Below the pieces are notes generated by a model. That model was not told where the DNA came from, searched no databases, and was given only the letters and a program-made list of their open reading frames with translations. Shown here piece after piece: positions 17,045-26,160 of a DNA stretch of 64,000 nucleotides. A program made the translations under genes and the position numbers. Within the stretch, counting starts at the first letter, position 1, and each line of letters starts with the position of its first letter. The DNA lies in NCBI GenBank assembly GCA_038852315.1, contig JAWCKF010000003.1, forward strand, positions 50,122 to 114,121. The letters are read 5' to 3'. This DNA comes from COMBO-56-21 sp038852315 (GTDB lineage: Archaea; Thermoplasmatota; Thermoplasmata; UBA10834).

Positions 17045-18250
17045 ATGAAGGCTAGGATGCTTCTTGTCCTTGCTGTGTGCGCGTCACTGCTAGCCGTTAT
17101 GATTGCCATGCCTGCTGCTCAGGCGGGCAAAGGACCAAAGTGGATGGAATTGATCTATCTTGTCGCGGACAACAACCTAGACGTTTATGCCGGCGCCCAC
17201 CACGAACCTGTGGTCGAGGATGATTTCCGCGAACTCATGTCCGTTGGCTCAACCAATCAGGTCGCTGTATACGTGTTCGTAGACAGATGGACGGGGCCTG
17301 CGAACCTGTTCAAGGTGCACAAGGGCTGGATGGAAGAGATAAAGAGCTTCAACCTCAACGGCAAGGAGGCCAACATGGGAGACCCAGCGACCCTCAGGAG
17401 CTTCGTCAAGTTCACGATGAAGGCGGAGCGGCCAGAACACACTCTGCTGATGTTCTGGGACCACGGCTCACCTCAGATGATCGCGTATGACGACAACGCA
17501 GGGACGGAACAAGGCTGGGACATGCTCACGCACAATGAGGTTTTGGAGGCCCTCAGCGGCATACATGTCGATGTGATCGGCGCGGACGAGTGCCTGGTCG
17601 GCCAGCTCGACGTGGCCTACCAGTATCACATGGGTGGCCTTAGCACAGAATACCTGCTGGTGAGTGAAACCTACACGGGCTGGAGAGGATATCCGTACGA
17701 CTGGACGCTCAGGGAGCTGGTGGCCAACCCCGACATGACCCCGAGAGAGGTTGCCGTCATGTTCATCAAACAGGTTCAGGCACTGCTCAGCCAGCCACCT
17801 TACATGGGTGAGGAGGTCAACTGCCACGCCGCCATCGATCTGAGCATGGTGGGTCTGCTTGGCAGTTCGGTCATAGGGATTGGCGAGCTTCTGGCCGAGG
17901 ACATGGTATCAAACCTCGGGGCGGTCTCGAAGGCGAGAGGGGGCGCGTGCTTCTCGTACGGTGCGAATGCTATGAACATCATCGACCTTAAGACCTTCAT
18001 AGAGCTCATCTCGAAGAACACGAAGGACGGAGCCGTGAAGGCTGCTTGCGATCAGGCGCTAAGATACTTTGACTGCACGGTCATCGCACTCCAGACGACC
18101 AACGCGTTGGACACCCAGATCAGCGGTTTGGGCATCCTTTTCCCAAACCACTCGTGGGAGACGCCATCGTACTACTGGGGCTACGCCTTCCCGCAAGCCG
18201 GCTGGATGGACTTCCTGCAGGCGTACTGGAGTGCTGCGGGTTCGGCATGA
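17045..18250 (+). CDS. Secreted clostripain-like (C11 family) cysteine peptidase
   Basis: 401 residues with a classical signal peptide (MKARMLLVLAVCASLL onward, cleavage near AQAG). The caspase-fold catalytic pair of C11 peptidases is visible: His in LMFWDHGSP and Cys in GADECLVGQLDVAY. C11 enzymes cut after basic residues and are common among archaea thought to live on detrital protein. ATG 17045 follows a GGGGGGGAGGAGG purine run. The protein is short compared with multidomain clostripains and has no evident C-terminal anchor. The conserved core ends with GILFPNHSW. Confidence 0.85.
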   Translation: MKARMLLVLAVCASLLAVMIAMPAAQAGKGPKWMELIYLVADNNLDVYAGAHHEPVVEDDFRELMSVGSTNQVAVYVFVDRWTGPANLFKVHKGWMEEIKSFNLNGKEANMGDPATLRSFVKFTMKAERPEHTLLMFWDHGSPQMIAYDDNAGTEQGWDMLTHNEVLEALSGIHVDVIGADECLVGQLDVAYQYHMGGLSTEYLLVSETYTGWRGYPYDWTLRELVANPDMTPREVAVMFIKQVQALLSQPPYMGEEVNCHAAIDLSMVGLLGSSVIGIGELLAEDMVSNLGAVSKARGGACFSYGANAMNIIDLKTFIELISKNTKDGAVKAACDQALRYFDCTVIALQTTNALDTQISGLGILFPNHSWETPSYYWGYAFPQAGWMDFLQAYWSAAGSA

Positions 18251-18381
18251 GCGCACTGTTTGCCGGCAACATCGGTGCGACAATACGCCGGCCGAGGATG
18301 AACTGGGTTGGTCAAGACAGCCGAGCAATTCTCATATAGTATCGACGATGTTGGCCTTTCACTCCGGAGAAGGGTGAAGCT

Positions 18382-18882
18382 TTGGCAGACAATCGCATCA
18401 AGAAGTGGCTGATGCTGCAGATGTGGAGGTTGCAGCAGGTCGCCCAGGTCCTGACGCTGACGCTCATGGCCGCGAACCTCTCGCTCATGGTCTGGGGCTA
18501 TGTGAAGTGGAGAGGGTCCATCTTCGAGAACTCAATCGCGGGTCCTTTGGTAATCCTCCTTGTACTCGGACTGGCGATATGGAGCTTTGCCATTGTCTGG
18601 GATCTCAGGCTGAAGATGTGGCGGGAGCAAGTGTCCGTGCTTGTTGAGAAAAACCCGTACATGAAGGAACGGCTTGCCCCGAAGGAGATCGCTCTGTACG
18701 CGCTCACATGGCTGCCTGTCTTGGAGCAGCTCGGCAAAGACAACCCAGAGATGAAAACCCATGCCGAAGCCCTGAGGCTCTGGCTGCAGAAGGAACTCAG
18801 GGACGACAGCCTTGTCCGGAAGGATCTAGAAGACATACTCGAGTACATAGGAAAGGACAGGAACGGACGCTTCGGATTGTAG
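18382..18882 (+). CDS. Two-TM membrane protein of unknown function
   Basis: 166 residues, not recognised. Two hydrophobic helices (about residues 20-40 and 52-72) are followed by a charged, helical cytoplasmic tail that includes EKNPYMKERL, WLPVLEQLGKDNPEMK and LEDILEYIGKDRNGRFG. The TTG start follows a GGAGAAGGGTGA purine stretch. It lies 131 bases after the C11 peptidase gene and is convergent with the glycosyltransferase cluster. No functional claim is possible. Confidence 0.6.
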   Translation: MADNRIKKWLMLQMWRLQQVAQVLTLTLMAANLSLMVWGYVKWRGSIFENSIAGPLVILLVLGLAIWSFAIVWDLRLKMWREQVSVLVEKNPYMKERLAPKEIALYALTWLPVLEQLGKDNPEMKTHAEALRLWLQKELRDDSLVRKDLEDILEYIGKDRNGRFGL

Positions 18883-18888
18883 AGCCTG

Positions 18889-19926
18889 CTACCTCAGATC
18901 TGCTAGTATCTGTCTGGCTCTGTCACGATATGTGTGCGCGCGCACGCGCCTGTAGCCTTCGTCGGAGACGCGCCTAGCTTCCTCGTCATCCTCCAACAGC
19001 TCCCTCAGATTCTCCACGAGGTGCTCCTCATTCGAGTAGTAGATGTAACCCCTGCCGTCCTCGAACCCCTTGATGTAGTCTAGCTTCCTATCGGTGACGA
19101 GGAGCCCTCCGCTCCCGAGTATCTCGAACGTCCGCGGGTTCAGCGCCCTGGCTGACTGAGGGTGGTGGACGTTCAGACATATCCTGGACCTGTTGTATAT
19201 CACGTTTATCGCTCTGTGTTCCAAAGTCTGCCTGTGCAACTCGATGTTCCTGAGTACACCGAAACGAAGGGCATCCAAAACCTGTCTGTGCGAGTACCAG
19301 TGGGTCGAATCCGTCCAGACTCCGATTCTGGCAGCCTTGAACTCCCTGCCGATGCGGCGTAGGAGCATCACCCTCTCTGGATAGAGGTCTATCCCTCCGA
19401 CAAAGCTTATGTCGATGTCCCGCTTCTCTGGCGATCTGAAGTAGAGCCCTGGGTCATAGGCCATGGGGAGGAGCTTTGGCTCGCAGTGACCGCTAAGAAG
19501 CTCTATGTCCGCAGGCTCGTAGGTGTAGACGAGATCATACGCGGGCGCACACCTTTGGATCACGGGGAACTCCGTAGCACTGTCATAGGCCCACAGGACA
19601 AGCTTCGTGCCGGCGGACTGGCACGAATGCCTTGCCTTCTCCGTAAGTTCGACACCTTTCAGCACCAGGAGGTAAGATGGAGGGGAGGCTAGAACGGCTT
19701 TCTCAACAGCCGATGCGTTCCTCCTATCCTGAGCCTCGCCGAGACGGACTCTGAAGCTGCGTGATGAGTAGTAGAGAACCTCCTGGAACGCGTTCCTTTT
19801 CGGGTACTGCCACTGAAGCACTGAGACCTCGAGCCCCTCGCTCCTGAAAGCATCGGCCACCATGTGTATGTAGCCCCTGAACGGTGGGCCCGCTATCAAC
19901 ATCCTCTCTTGCCCCTTGTCAGCCAC
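18889..19926 (-). CDS. CgeB-like glycosyltransferase
   Basis: 345 residues with the GT-B-like layout of CgeB/Glyco_trans_1_2 proteins: an N-terminal domain with LVLKGVELTEKA and LVLWAYDSA, and a C-terminal nucleotide-sugar region with RSRICLNVHHPQ, NPRTFEILGSGGLLVTDR and ENLRELLEDDEEAR. It probably transfers a sugar to a surface glycan or protein. GTG 19926 follows GGGAGG closely and overlaps the end of the upstream GT2-like gene by eight bases, so the two are coupled. Part of a cluster with two other glycosyltransferases and an epimerase. Confidence 0.78.
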   Translation of the reverse strand: MADKGQERMLIAGPPFRGYIHMVADAFRSEGLEVSVLQWQYPKRNAFQEVLYYSSRSFRVRLGEAQDRRNASAVEKAVLASPPSYLLVLKGVELTEKARHSCQSAGTKLVLWAYDSATEFPVIQRCAPAYDLVYTYEPADIELLSGHCEPKLLPMAYDPGLYFRSPEKRDIDISFVGGIDLYPERVMLLRRIGREFKAARIGVWTDSTHWYSHRQVLDALRFGVLRNIELHRQTLEHRAINVIYNRSRICLNVHHPQSARALNPRTFEILGSGGLLVTDRKLDYIKGFEDGRGYIYYSNEEHLVENLRELLEDDEEARRVSDEGYRRVRAHTYRDRARQILADLR

Positions 19927-20656
19927 CGTTCCTCCCTCCCTCTCCCCTTAGCCTTCTCTTCGTACGTATGCTCAGGAGCTGCAGGGATATAGGTATCCTT
20001 GTCCTCCACGAGCCGAGCGACGTGTGTATCCACGGATGCTCCCGAGCGTGCTTCCTGGCGACTCTGGAGAGGGTTCGATAGTACCTCTTTGTCATTGACT
20101 TGCCCTTCGATTGATGGTGTGCTTCCAACGGCAGCACATATGCCTCGAGCCCCAAGCGTTTGACGCTTAGTGAGTAATCGACCGCATACAGGTGCCAATC
20201 GTCGCAGACTCCATCGTCGAACTTCAGCTGCTCGAAGACGGTCCGAGGGATCACAAACAGGCACTCGTCGACCGTCTGAACTGGCTCGGGCTTGTCTATC
20301 CGGATGTGCCCCGCAGGAACAGGCGGGTCACCATGAGTTATGTTTGTGAGCACACCCTTTCGGTCGAATCTGCCCGCAACGCCTGCGATCCCTACTCTGG
20401 GCAGCACGCTCATCAGGCTGGAGACTTTCCTCAGGAAATCGCTGCCGCCCAAGACGATGTCCTGGTGTGCGAACATCAGCAGGTCGCCCATCGCCTTCGC
20501 AGCTCCTTCGTTAAGCCCTGTCGCCGCAGATGTGTATTCACCTGATGTATTGTCCACCTTGATGAACTCGTATTCCAGGTCCTGATTCGACAGGGACCTC
20601 AGGAGATTTGCCCTGAGGATGTCTTCGTCGTTGCATACGCATATGACTGATATCAA
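19919..20656 (-). CDS. GT2-like (GT-A fold) glycosyltransferase
   Basis: About 245 residues. The N-terminus (ISVICVCNDEDILRANLLRSL) has the beta-alpha start of GT-A enzymes. LLMFAHQDIVL carries a DxD-like acidic position, and a later DDWHLYAVDYSLSVKRLG resembles the acceptor-side region. The C-terminus is strongly basic (RTKRRLRGEGGR). The start is placed at TTG 20656, preceded by CGAGG; a TTG at 20683 is possible. Likely role: building a cell-surface or N-linked glycan with its neighbours. Confidence 0.7.
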   Translation of the reverse strand: MISVICVCNDEDILRANLLRSLSNQDLEYEFIKVDNTSGEYTSAATGLNEGAAKAMGDLLMFAHQDIVLGGSDFLRKVSSLMSVLPRVGIAGVAGRFDRKGVLTNITHGDPPVPAGHIRIDKPEPVQTVDECLFVIPRTVFEQLKFDDGVCDDWHLYAVDYSLSVKRLGLEAYVLPLEAHHQSKGKSMTKRYYRTLSRVARKHAREHPWIHTSLGSWRTRIPISLQLLSIRTKRRLRGEGGRNGG

Positions 20657-20745
20657 GGCCCATCCTCGGATTTGTTCCCCCAAGGAGGTTTTCCATATTA
20701 ATCTCGCCGAAGAACTGAGAGCAGGCTTTTGTAGGCCCCAGAAGT

Positions 20746-20756
20746 TGTTAAATAGC
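20746..20756 (+). promoter_or_regulatory. TATA-like element for the GT4 gene
   Basis: TGTTAAATAGC about 32-42 bases before ATG 20788 resembles an archaeal TATA box in the divergent spacer between two glycosyltransferase genes. Confidence 0.35.
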
Positions 20757-20787
20757 CAGATGGTTTCTCACACGTCGGTCTCCCCAA

Positions 20788-21810
20788 ATGACCAGGAATC
20801 GGCCCGAGGGCAAGGCGAAGGTTCTGTTCGTGCACCCCACAATGGCGCCCTTCATCCGGGCAGACCTTGAGCTGCTTGCGAAGCATTTTGAACTGCGAGT
20901 GGTCGACGTCGGCTCCGTGGGGAGAGGGGCGCTTGCGTCTCTCAAGGCAGGTCTGGCCATCGCTCTGGGCACGTTGAGGTGCAATCTCGCCTTCGCGTGG
21001 TTCGCAGAGAAGCACGCAAAATGGACCGTCCGGCTGTGCAAGCTGTTTGGTCGGCCCTCATTGGTTGTCGTAGGCGGCTACGAGGTGGCGCGGGTTCCTG
21101 AGATAGGCTATGGCTCACTGCTGGATCCCAAGAAGGCCGCGACAGTGAGATACGTGCTCGAGAACGCTTCACTGGTTCTTCCCGTTGATGGCTCTCTGAA
21201 GGAAGATGCCATGAGGAACCTCGGGGTAGAGGGGAGGAACATCAGGCCCCTCCACACAGGGCACGATCCTAAGAGGTTCAGACCATCTGGAAGAAAGGAG
21301 AACGAGGTCTTGACAGTAGGCATCGTCAACCGAGTCACAGTCAGACGCAAGGGGCTCGACGTCTTCGTCAAGGCTGCGGCGCTTGTACCCGAGGCGCGGT
21401 TCGTGCTCGTGGGGGGCTCAGACGACGGGACATTGGACGAACTGAAGGCCACGGCTCCGCCCAACGTCGAGTTCGCAGGCAGTGTGCCGTACGACAAACT
21501 CGTGGCTTACTACCAACGCGCCAAAGTGTACTGCCAGCTGTCCTTGTACGAGGGGCTACCCAACGCATTGTGCGAAGCGATGCTCTGTGAGTGCGTCCCC
21601 GTCGGAACCACGGTACCAGGCATCGTGTCTGCCATCGGAGACACGGGGTTCATCGTGCCGCCGAACGACCCCGTGGCGGCGGCCGATGCGATAAGGAAGG
21701 CCCTCGCTTCGGACAAAGGGCCGGCTGCCAGGGCAAGGATAGCAGCTGAGTTCTCAGCGGCAAAGCGGGAGAGTGAACTCGTCTCGGCAATCCAGGCGCT
21801 CCTCCGCTAG
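20788..21810 (+). CDS. GT4-family glycosyltransferase
   Basis: 340 residues, GT-B fold. The C-terminal donor domain shows the family pattern: LTVGIVNRVTVRRKGLDVFV, RFVLVGGSDDG, VEFAGSVPYDKLVAYYQRAKV, then the sugar-nucleotide motif SLYEGLPNALCEAMLCECVP. It probably transfers a hexose from an NDP-sugar to a growing glycan. It is convergent with the epimerase gene, the two stops overlapping by four bases, and divergent from the GT2/CgeB-like pair. Confidence 0.85.
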   Translation: MTRNRPEGKAKVLFVHPTMAPFIRADLELLAKHFELRVVDVGSVGRGALASLKAGLAIALGTLRCNLAFAWFAEKHAKWTVRLCKLFGRPSLVVVGGYEVARVPEIGYGSLLDPKKAATVRYVLENASLVLPVDGSLKEDAMRNLGVEGRNIRPLHTGHDPKRFRPSGRKENEVLTVGIVNRVTVRRKGLDVFVKAAALVPEARFVLVGGSDDGTLDELKATAPPNVEFAGSVPYDKLVAYYQRAKVYCQLSLYEGLPNALCEAMLCECVPVGTTVPGIVSAIGDTGFIVPPNDPVAAADAIRKALASDKGPAARARIAAEFSAAKRESELVSAIQALLR

Positions 21811-22742
21811 CCCACGCGGAATGGCTCGCCCGCCAGTACCCATTCCCATGTGAGCTTCAGGCCCTGCTCCAAGGACACCAGGGGCCGCCAACCGAAGTCG
21901 CGCCTGGCCCTGGAAAAGTCCAGCGCGATCACCTTGACGACATCCGACTGCCTCGACTCGACCTCTGTGACTCGTAGACCTCTGCCAGTCACAGCCTCTA
22001 TGGCCGTGAGAACCTCGTCCAGAGTGGTCGCCCTTCCCGAGCCTATGTTGTAAGTGCCCCTTGCCCCCTCCCCCTCCAGGGACAGCAGCATGGCTCGGAC
22101 AGCGTCATCCACATAGAAGAAGTCCCGAGCGTTCCTCCTACTGCCGTAGACCACTATCGGCTGGTCATCCCTCGCCGCCCTCAGCCACGCGGTCACGACT
22201 CCCGTGCCTCGAGCGGGGGATTGGTTCGGCCCGTAGGGGTTGCCGAACCTCAGGATGATGGGTACAGTGTCTGTGCCCTCGCACACCCTCATCAGCTCAG
22301 ACTCTATGGCCAGCTTGGTCCTCGTGTACGGCAACACCGGCCTGGTCTCGGCTGTCTCGTCAATCGGCCGTTGGCCAGAATCACCGTACACCGTCCCGCC
22401 GGAGGACGAGAACAAGATCCGCCTCACCCGTGCCTCGATAGCCCTTCTGAACAATTCCCTGCTTGCGGAGAGGTTCGCCGCATCCCTCTGAGGGTCAGAC
22501 ACCGATTCGAGCGGGGTGGTAGTGCTGGCGAGGTGGACCATCCAGTCCGAGCCTTCGAGAGGTATGTCGAGCGTCTCGGGCCTGAGGAAGTCACCCTCGA
22601 CAGCCTCTACCCCGAGGTTCCTCATCACCTCGAGTCTGTCCCTGTCCGGGCTGAAGGCGAGGACGTGGTCCCCACGCCTGATCAGCGCAGAGACCAGGTT
22701 CGAACCCAGAAAGCCGGTAGCGCCGAGTACGACGACCCTCAA
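21807..22742 (-). CDS. NAD-dependent sugar-nucleotide epimerase/dehydratase (extended SDR)
   Basis: 311 residues. The Rossmann motif is GATGFLG, the catalytic Ser/Tyr/Lys set is seen in SSSGGTVYG and YTRTKLAIE, and RFGNPYGPNQ is the substrate-side motif typical of GalE-like enzymes. It is expected to epimerise or dehydrate an NDP-hexose for the adjacent glycosyltransferases. TTG 22742 has GGAGG seven bases upstream and puts MRVVVLGATG at the N-terminus. A TTG at 22766 overlapping the MtmB-like stop is possible. It follows the MtmB-like gene by about 20 bases on the same strand, an odd pairing. Confidence 0.85.
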   Translation of the reverse strand: MRVVVLGATGFLGSNLVSALIRRGDHVLAFSPDRDRLEVMRNLGVEAVEGDFLRPETLDIPLEGSDWMVHLASTTTPLESVSDPQRDAANLSASRELFRRAIEARVRRILFSSSGGTVYGDSGQRPIDETAETRPVLPYTRTKLAIESELMRVCEGTDTVPIILRFGNPYGPNQSPARGTGVVTAWLRAARDDQPIVVYGSRRNARDFFYVDDAVRAMLLSLEGEGARGTYNIGSGRATTLDEVLTAIEAVTGRGLRVTEVESRQSDVVKVIALDFSRARRDFGWRPLVSLEQGLKLTWEWVLAGEPFRVG

Positions 22743-22762
22743 CTCCGCCCCTCCGAGAGCCC

Positions 22763-24145
22763 TCAAGCCTCGGGCCCGAGCTCGAGACCGATTTCCAGGA
22801 GGTCTCTCTTGAAGGCCGCAATCAGTCGTGAGTACTCCTCGGAAGGGCGCCTGTTCTCAGCATCCCAGCACTCGTGCAATGTCTTGCCCAGAGGAGGGTT
22901 CGAGAGTCTCGCCTCGTACTTCGAAAGCAACGCCTCTATCATCTCGTTCGCGTCGCTCAGCCCCAGGCCGGCCGCCGCATGTGCCACCTCACCTGCGATT
23001 CTCGGTTCCACGGGCGTCATCCTGTCTTCGTACTTGTTTGTGGCCGTGCCCCCGGATTCCACCGAGAGGCCAGAGGAGACTGCTGCGATGACGGACGCAG
23101 CGTTCTCATACAACACCATGGTCGTACAAGGGCCTGCAGCCGTGTAGTTCAGGCTCAGGCTGAGCAGGTGCGTGTTCCTGCTGACCGCCTGGCCCATCGC
23201 ACTGATCACCCACAGGAGTTCCCTGCTGCTGTTCGACACATATCTGAGATGGAGCGGGAACGGTATCAGATAGCTCGCCTGGAGCGTCAGGAGGCCCATC
23301 AGGTGGCTCGCAACAGTGCACACAGCGGTGCCCTCAGGTCCGCCCGAATACCCACCCATAAGCGGTGCGAAGTCCATGCCTATGGGCGCCCCGAACGACA
23401 GTGCGAGAAGAGCTTTGTTCAGCCGGGCGAAGTCTATCTTCATGGGGTCCATGCTCGCGATCATGAAGCCGTCAGAAGGGCGAAGGCCGTACCGCGGCAT
23501 CATCGCTGCCGCGAGCGCGATGTCCGATTCGGCGGTCGAGAGGGTGTTCATGAAGGGGATGCCCTCGCGGCCCACCCTGTTGCAGGCCTCCCTGCCGAGC
23601 ACAGCGTTCCGAACCGCCCCGAGCAGTTCCAACGGCGATGCTGGCCTTATCCGCATACCCCCCACTCTCGTGATGGCAGGAGTGGTGATTGCGTCCGCTT
23701 CGGGAATCTCGGCATAGCCTTCCATGAGCGTGAGGAATGCTGTGTCGCTCGAGCATGGGCCTCCGCCTGCACCGAGGAGGCACCATGGAGGGGTCCTGTC
23801 GCCTGGCTTTCTGGGTACGAAGGCCCTCCTGTCCCTCCCTTCGCCGAAGTAGACCTCCGAGGGGGCGTCTCTGAGCGCCTCCCGGATCTCCGATTCCGTA
23901 TAGGAGATGACCCTGCCCGTGTCAGTGCAGTACGCCCCGACGTCGACGAGCAGCTCGAGGCCTGCCTGGAACAGATCATCCGCAAGGCTGCTGTCGTCCG
24001 AAACGGGCCTCGAAGGGTCGTACCTAATCCCGTACTCCTTGACCTTCTCCTGGACCTTGGGCGAGAACCTCCGAAGCTGGTAGTCGTTCTCGCTCATCGG
24101 AGGACCTTCCAAGGCCTTCTCAACCACGTCCAGTATCTGTACCAC
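22763..24145 (-). CDS. Monomethylamine methyltransferase (MtmB) homolog without pyrrolysine
   Basis: 460 residues, the same length class as archaeal MtmB (about 458), and similar along its length. Blocks include GAYCTDTGRVISYTESEI near residue 70, GGYSGGPEGT, AAGPCTTMVLYENAAS, and GKTLHECWDAENRRPSEEY near the end. In MtmB the catalytic pyrrolysine is an in-frame TAG near residue 202. Here the equivalent stretch (TLSTAESDIA, residues 201-210) has Ala/Glu and no TAG. TAG is a normal stop elsewhere in the window. The fold is a TIM barrel that methylates a corrinoid protein; without Pyl the substrate is probably not methylamine. No corrinoid protein gene is adjacent. GTG 24145 follows GAGGTGA. 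The substrate is unknown. Confidence 0.75.
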   Translation of the reverse strand: MVQILDVVEKALEGPPMSENDYQLRRFSPKVQEKVKEYGIRYDPSRPVSDDSSLADDLFQAGLELLVDVGAYCTDTGRVISYTESEIREALRDAPSEVYFGEGRDRRAFVPRKPGDRTPPWCLLGAGGGPCSSDTAFLTLMEGYAEIPEADAITTPAITRVGGMRIRPASPLELLGAVRNAVLGREACNRVGREGIPFMNTLSTAESDIALAAAMMPRYGLRPSDGFMIASMDPMKIDFARLNKALLALSFGAPIGMDFAPLMGGYSGGPEGTAVCTVASHLMGLLTLQASYLIPFPLHLRYVSNSSRELLWVISAMGQAVSRNTHLLSLSLNYTAAGPCTTMVLYENAASVIAAVSSGLSVESGGTATNKYEDRMTPVEPRIAGEVAHAAAGLGLSDANEMIEALLSKYEARLSNPPLGKTLHECWDAENRRPSEEYSRLIAAFKRDLLEIGLELGPEA

Positions 24146-24251
24146 CGGCTGTCACCTCACCGCCATTCTGTCGTTCGTCCGATAAGACTGGCCCTGGGTG
24201 CATAGCGGTCTTCGGATATATGCGTTGATGGACGCGGACGCCCGGGCACGA

Positions 24252-25412
24252 TCAGCCTAGCACTCTTATCTGCTCGTGCACCTCAAGGCCCCTGCTGGGC
24301 AACCTAGAGATGAAATCCTTCGCTGGGAGCTGCTCCGGAACGTGCAGCCCCTTGTGGTCGACGACGCCTTCGATTATCATCTCGGCGGCAACTGACCCTC
24401 CGCTACCTACGAGATACCCAGTCGCATTGCTCCTGCCAATCTCGTAAGCGCGCTCGTGCGACATCATGGTCCACATCTTGACCATCGTCTTGCGACCCGC
24501 CTTCTTGCCGATGACCTCCACGACCACTGCCGCGTGGCCCTTCACCTTGCCTATCATCTCCACAGGCCTTGGCATCAGCGCCACCACCACGTCCAATGGC
24601 CTGACCTTAACGCCCTTGACATCGACTGGCTTGAGGCTGTGCATACCGAGCTTCCGCAGCCACCGCGCAGCATTGGCAAACTCGTCGTCGATGGCTATCC
24701 TGAAGTCCGCCTTCTTGAGGGTCTTTATGAACCTGGGCATTAGGTATGTCTCCTCATGGTTGGTCTTGTAGACCGGAAGAGGGCCTATCGGCGGAGGGAA
24801 CTCATAGATCTCGCGCTCGTGCAGCGGAGGGACATATTCTATCTTCCCGTTCCTGTAGACAGCCGCTGGCACCGTCGTCTCCTCGAGGAGGTCTATCGGG
24901 GACCACAGCGAAAAGAGGTTCACACCCTCGGCGGATCCGCTGTCACCGTCCATGACATGCGCCTCGAGAGCGACATCCAGCTTGCCTGCCGCGTACATCG
25001 CGAAACAGTCTGAGATGCCGGGGTCCGAACCGACGGCGGTGACCGCCGTGATGCCCGCTCGCCTGCACATCCTGTCTGCTTCCCTGAACTTCCCGAACGA
25101 GTCCACGGTCATGCTGAAATCAACATAGTCGCAGCCTGCCTCGGCGGCCGCGTTCAGAGCCTTCATGAGGAGGCCCCAGGGCAGCGAGCTGACGACCAGA
25201 TCGCAACCCCTCAGGAGCTTTCTGAGCTCCCCCGTCTTCGTCGCATCGACCTTCTTCACCACGAACTTGTCACTTTTGACCCGCGCGACCATCTTCTTGG
25301 CGGCGTCCGTGTTGTAGTCGGCAAGCACGATGCTGTCGACTTTCTCGTTCTTTCCAAGTTGTTCTGCACACACAAGCCCAGTTATTCCACAACCGAGTTG
25401 GACTATCCTAAT
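24252..25412 (-). CDS. Saccharopine dehydrogenase-like oxidoreductase, probable ATT start
   Basis: About 386 residues. Rossmann-fold enzyme related to saccharopine/carboxynorspermidine dehydrogenases, with CDLVVSSLPWGLLMKALNAA, GCDYVDFSM and AVGSDPGISDCFA as family blocks. The first canonical in-frame start is GTG 25373, but that would remove the nucleotide-binding strand. Just upstream the frame encodes IRIVQLGCGITGL, an intact GxGxxG motif. ATT at 25412 is therefore the best start; an ATT at 25430 is possible, and there is no in-frame ATG, GTG or TTG in between. The reaction (lysine or polyamine metabolism, or another imine reduction) is not determined. Confidence 0.7.
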   Translation of the reverse strand: MRIVQLGCGITGLVCAEQLGKNEKVDSIVLADYNTDAAKKMVARVKSDKFVVKKVDATKTGELRKLLRGCDLVVSSLPWGLLMKALNAAAEAGCDYVDFSMTVDSFGKFREADRMCRRAGITAVTAVGSDPGISDCFAMYAAGKLDVALEAHVMDGDSGSAEGVNLFSLWSPIDLLEETTVPAAVYRNGKIEYVPPLHEREIYEFPPPIGPLPVYKTNHEETYLMPRFIKTLKKADFRIAIDDEFANAARWLRKLGMHSLKPVDVKGVKVRPLDVVVALMPRPVEMIGKVKGHAAVVVEVIGKKAGRKTMVKMWTMMSHERAYEIGRSNATGYLVGSGGSVAAEMIIEGVVDHKGLHVPEQLPAKDFISRLPSRGLEVHEQIRVLG

Positions 25413-25618
25413 CTTCCCACTCGGGGGAATAAGCGGAGTCTGGGGTAAATAGCGGTTTTCGAGAGGACTTATGTACCCATCCGTGGGCCGCCCCCTCTAA
25501 TGCCCGCCAGCCAAAGGACACCGGTCGGCTTTGCGCGGTCTGGAGTCTGTCGGAGAACCAACTGAGCCCTAGGCGAGAGAATAATATGGAGGCTGGGGGA
25601 TAGCCCTCGGGGACGCCG

Positions 25619-26152
25619 ATGACTATGGATGTTCATGAGGCAATCCGAATCAGGAGGTCCGTTAGGTCGTATCTTGACAAGCCCGTTCCAGAGAGCGCTC
25701 TGAACAGGATTCTGGAGGCCGGGCGGCTGGCGCCATCGGCCAACAACCTTCAGCCATGGCACTTCGTGGTTGTCACGGACCAGGCGAAGCGGGAGGAGCT
25801 CTCGCACGGCAGGTGGGCGAGGTTCCTCAAGGACTGCCCCGTTGTCATCGTCGGATGCGGCGATCGGGCGGCCTCTCCAAAGTGGCACCCGATCGATGTC
25901 GCCATAGCCATGCAGCAAATGGTGATAGCCGCGACGGCGGATGGACTGGGGACTTGCTGGATTGGGAGCTTCGACGAGGACGTCGTCAGAAGGATTCTGA
26001 AAGTGCCGGAGAACTACAGGGTTGTCGCGATGCTCGCGGTGGGCTACCCCAAGGAGCCGCTCGAGCCGACAGCGAGGCTCAGGGACACCAGGAGGCGGAA
26101 GCCCATCGCTGAAATCGTGAGCTACGAGACCTTCGGAGGCTCGACGAGCTGA
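25619..26152 (+). CDS. Nitroreductase-family FMN oxidoreductase
   Basis: 177 residues, the usual length for the compact family. The FMN-binding N-terminus is RIRRSVRSYLDKPV, followed by LAPSANNLQPWHFVVV, MQQMVIAATADGLGTCWIG and MLAVGYPKEP, all family hallmarks. It probably reduces quinones, flavins or nitro compounds with NAD(P)H. ATG 25619 is used; ATG 25625 is an alternative. It lies 47 bases before the prolyl oligopeptidase gene on the same strand, but that gene has its own TATA-like box. Confidence 0.88.
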   Translation: MTMDVHEAIRIRRSVRSYLDKPVPESALNRILEAGRLAPSANNLQPWHFVVVTDQAKREELSHGRWARFLKDCPVVIVGCGDRAASPKWHPIDVAIAMQQMVIAATADGLGTCWIGSFDEDVVRRILKVPENYRVVAMLAVGYPKEPLEPTARLRDTRRRKPIAEIVSYETFGGSTS

Positions 26153-26160
26153 GGAGTCTT

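Noticed and set aside
22763..24145. In-frame TAG read as pyrrolysine
   Set aside because: The gene is uninterrupted at full family length, and TAG ends several ordinary genes in the window, so no recoding is needed.
22874..24205. Long plus-strand open frame opposite the MtmB-like gene
   Set aside because: It is the reverse image of a clearly recognisable gene, is very rich in Arg, His and Pro, and has no family match. GC-rich DNA gives many such frames (also 39145-40371, 3148-4035 and 7083-7751).
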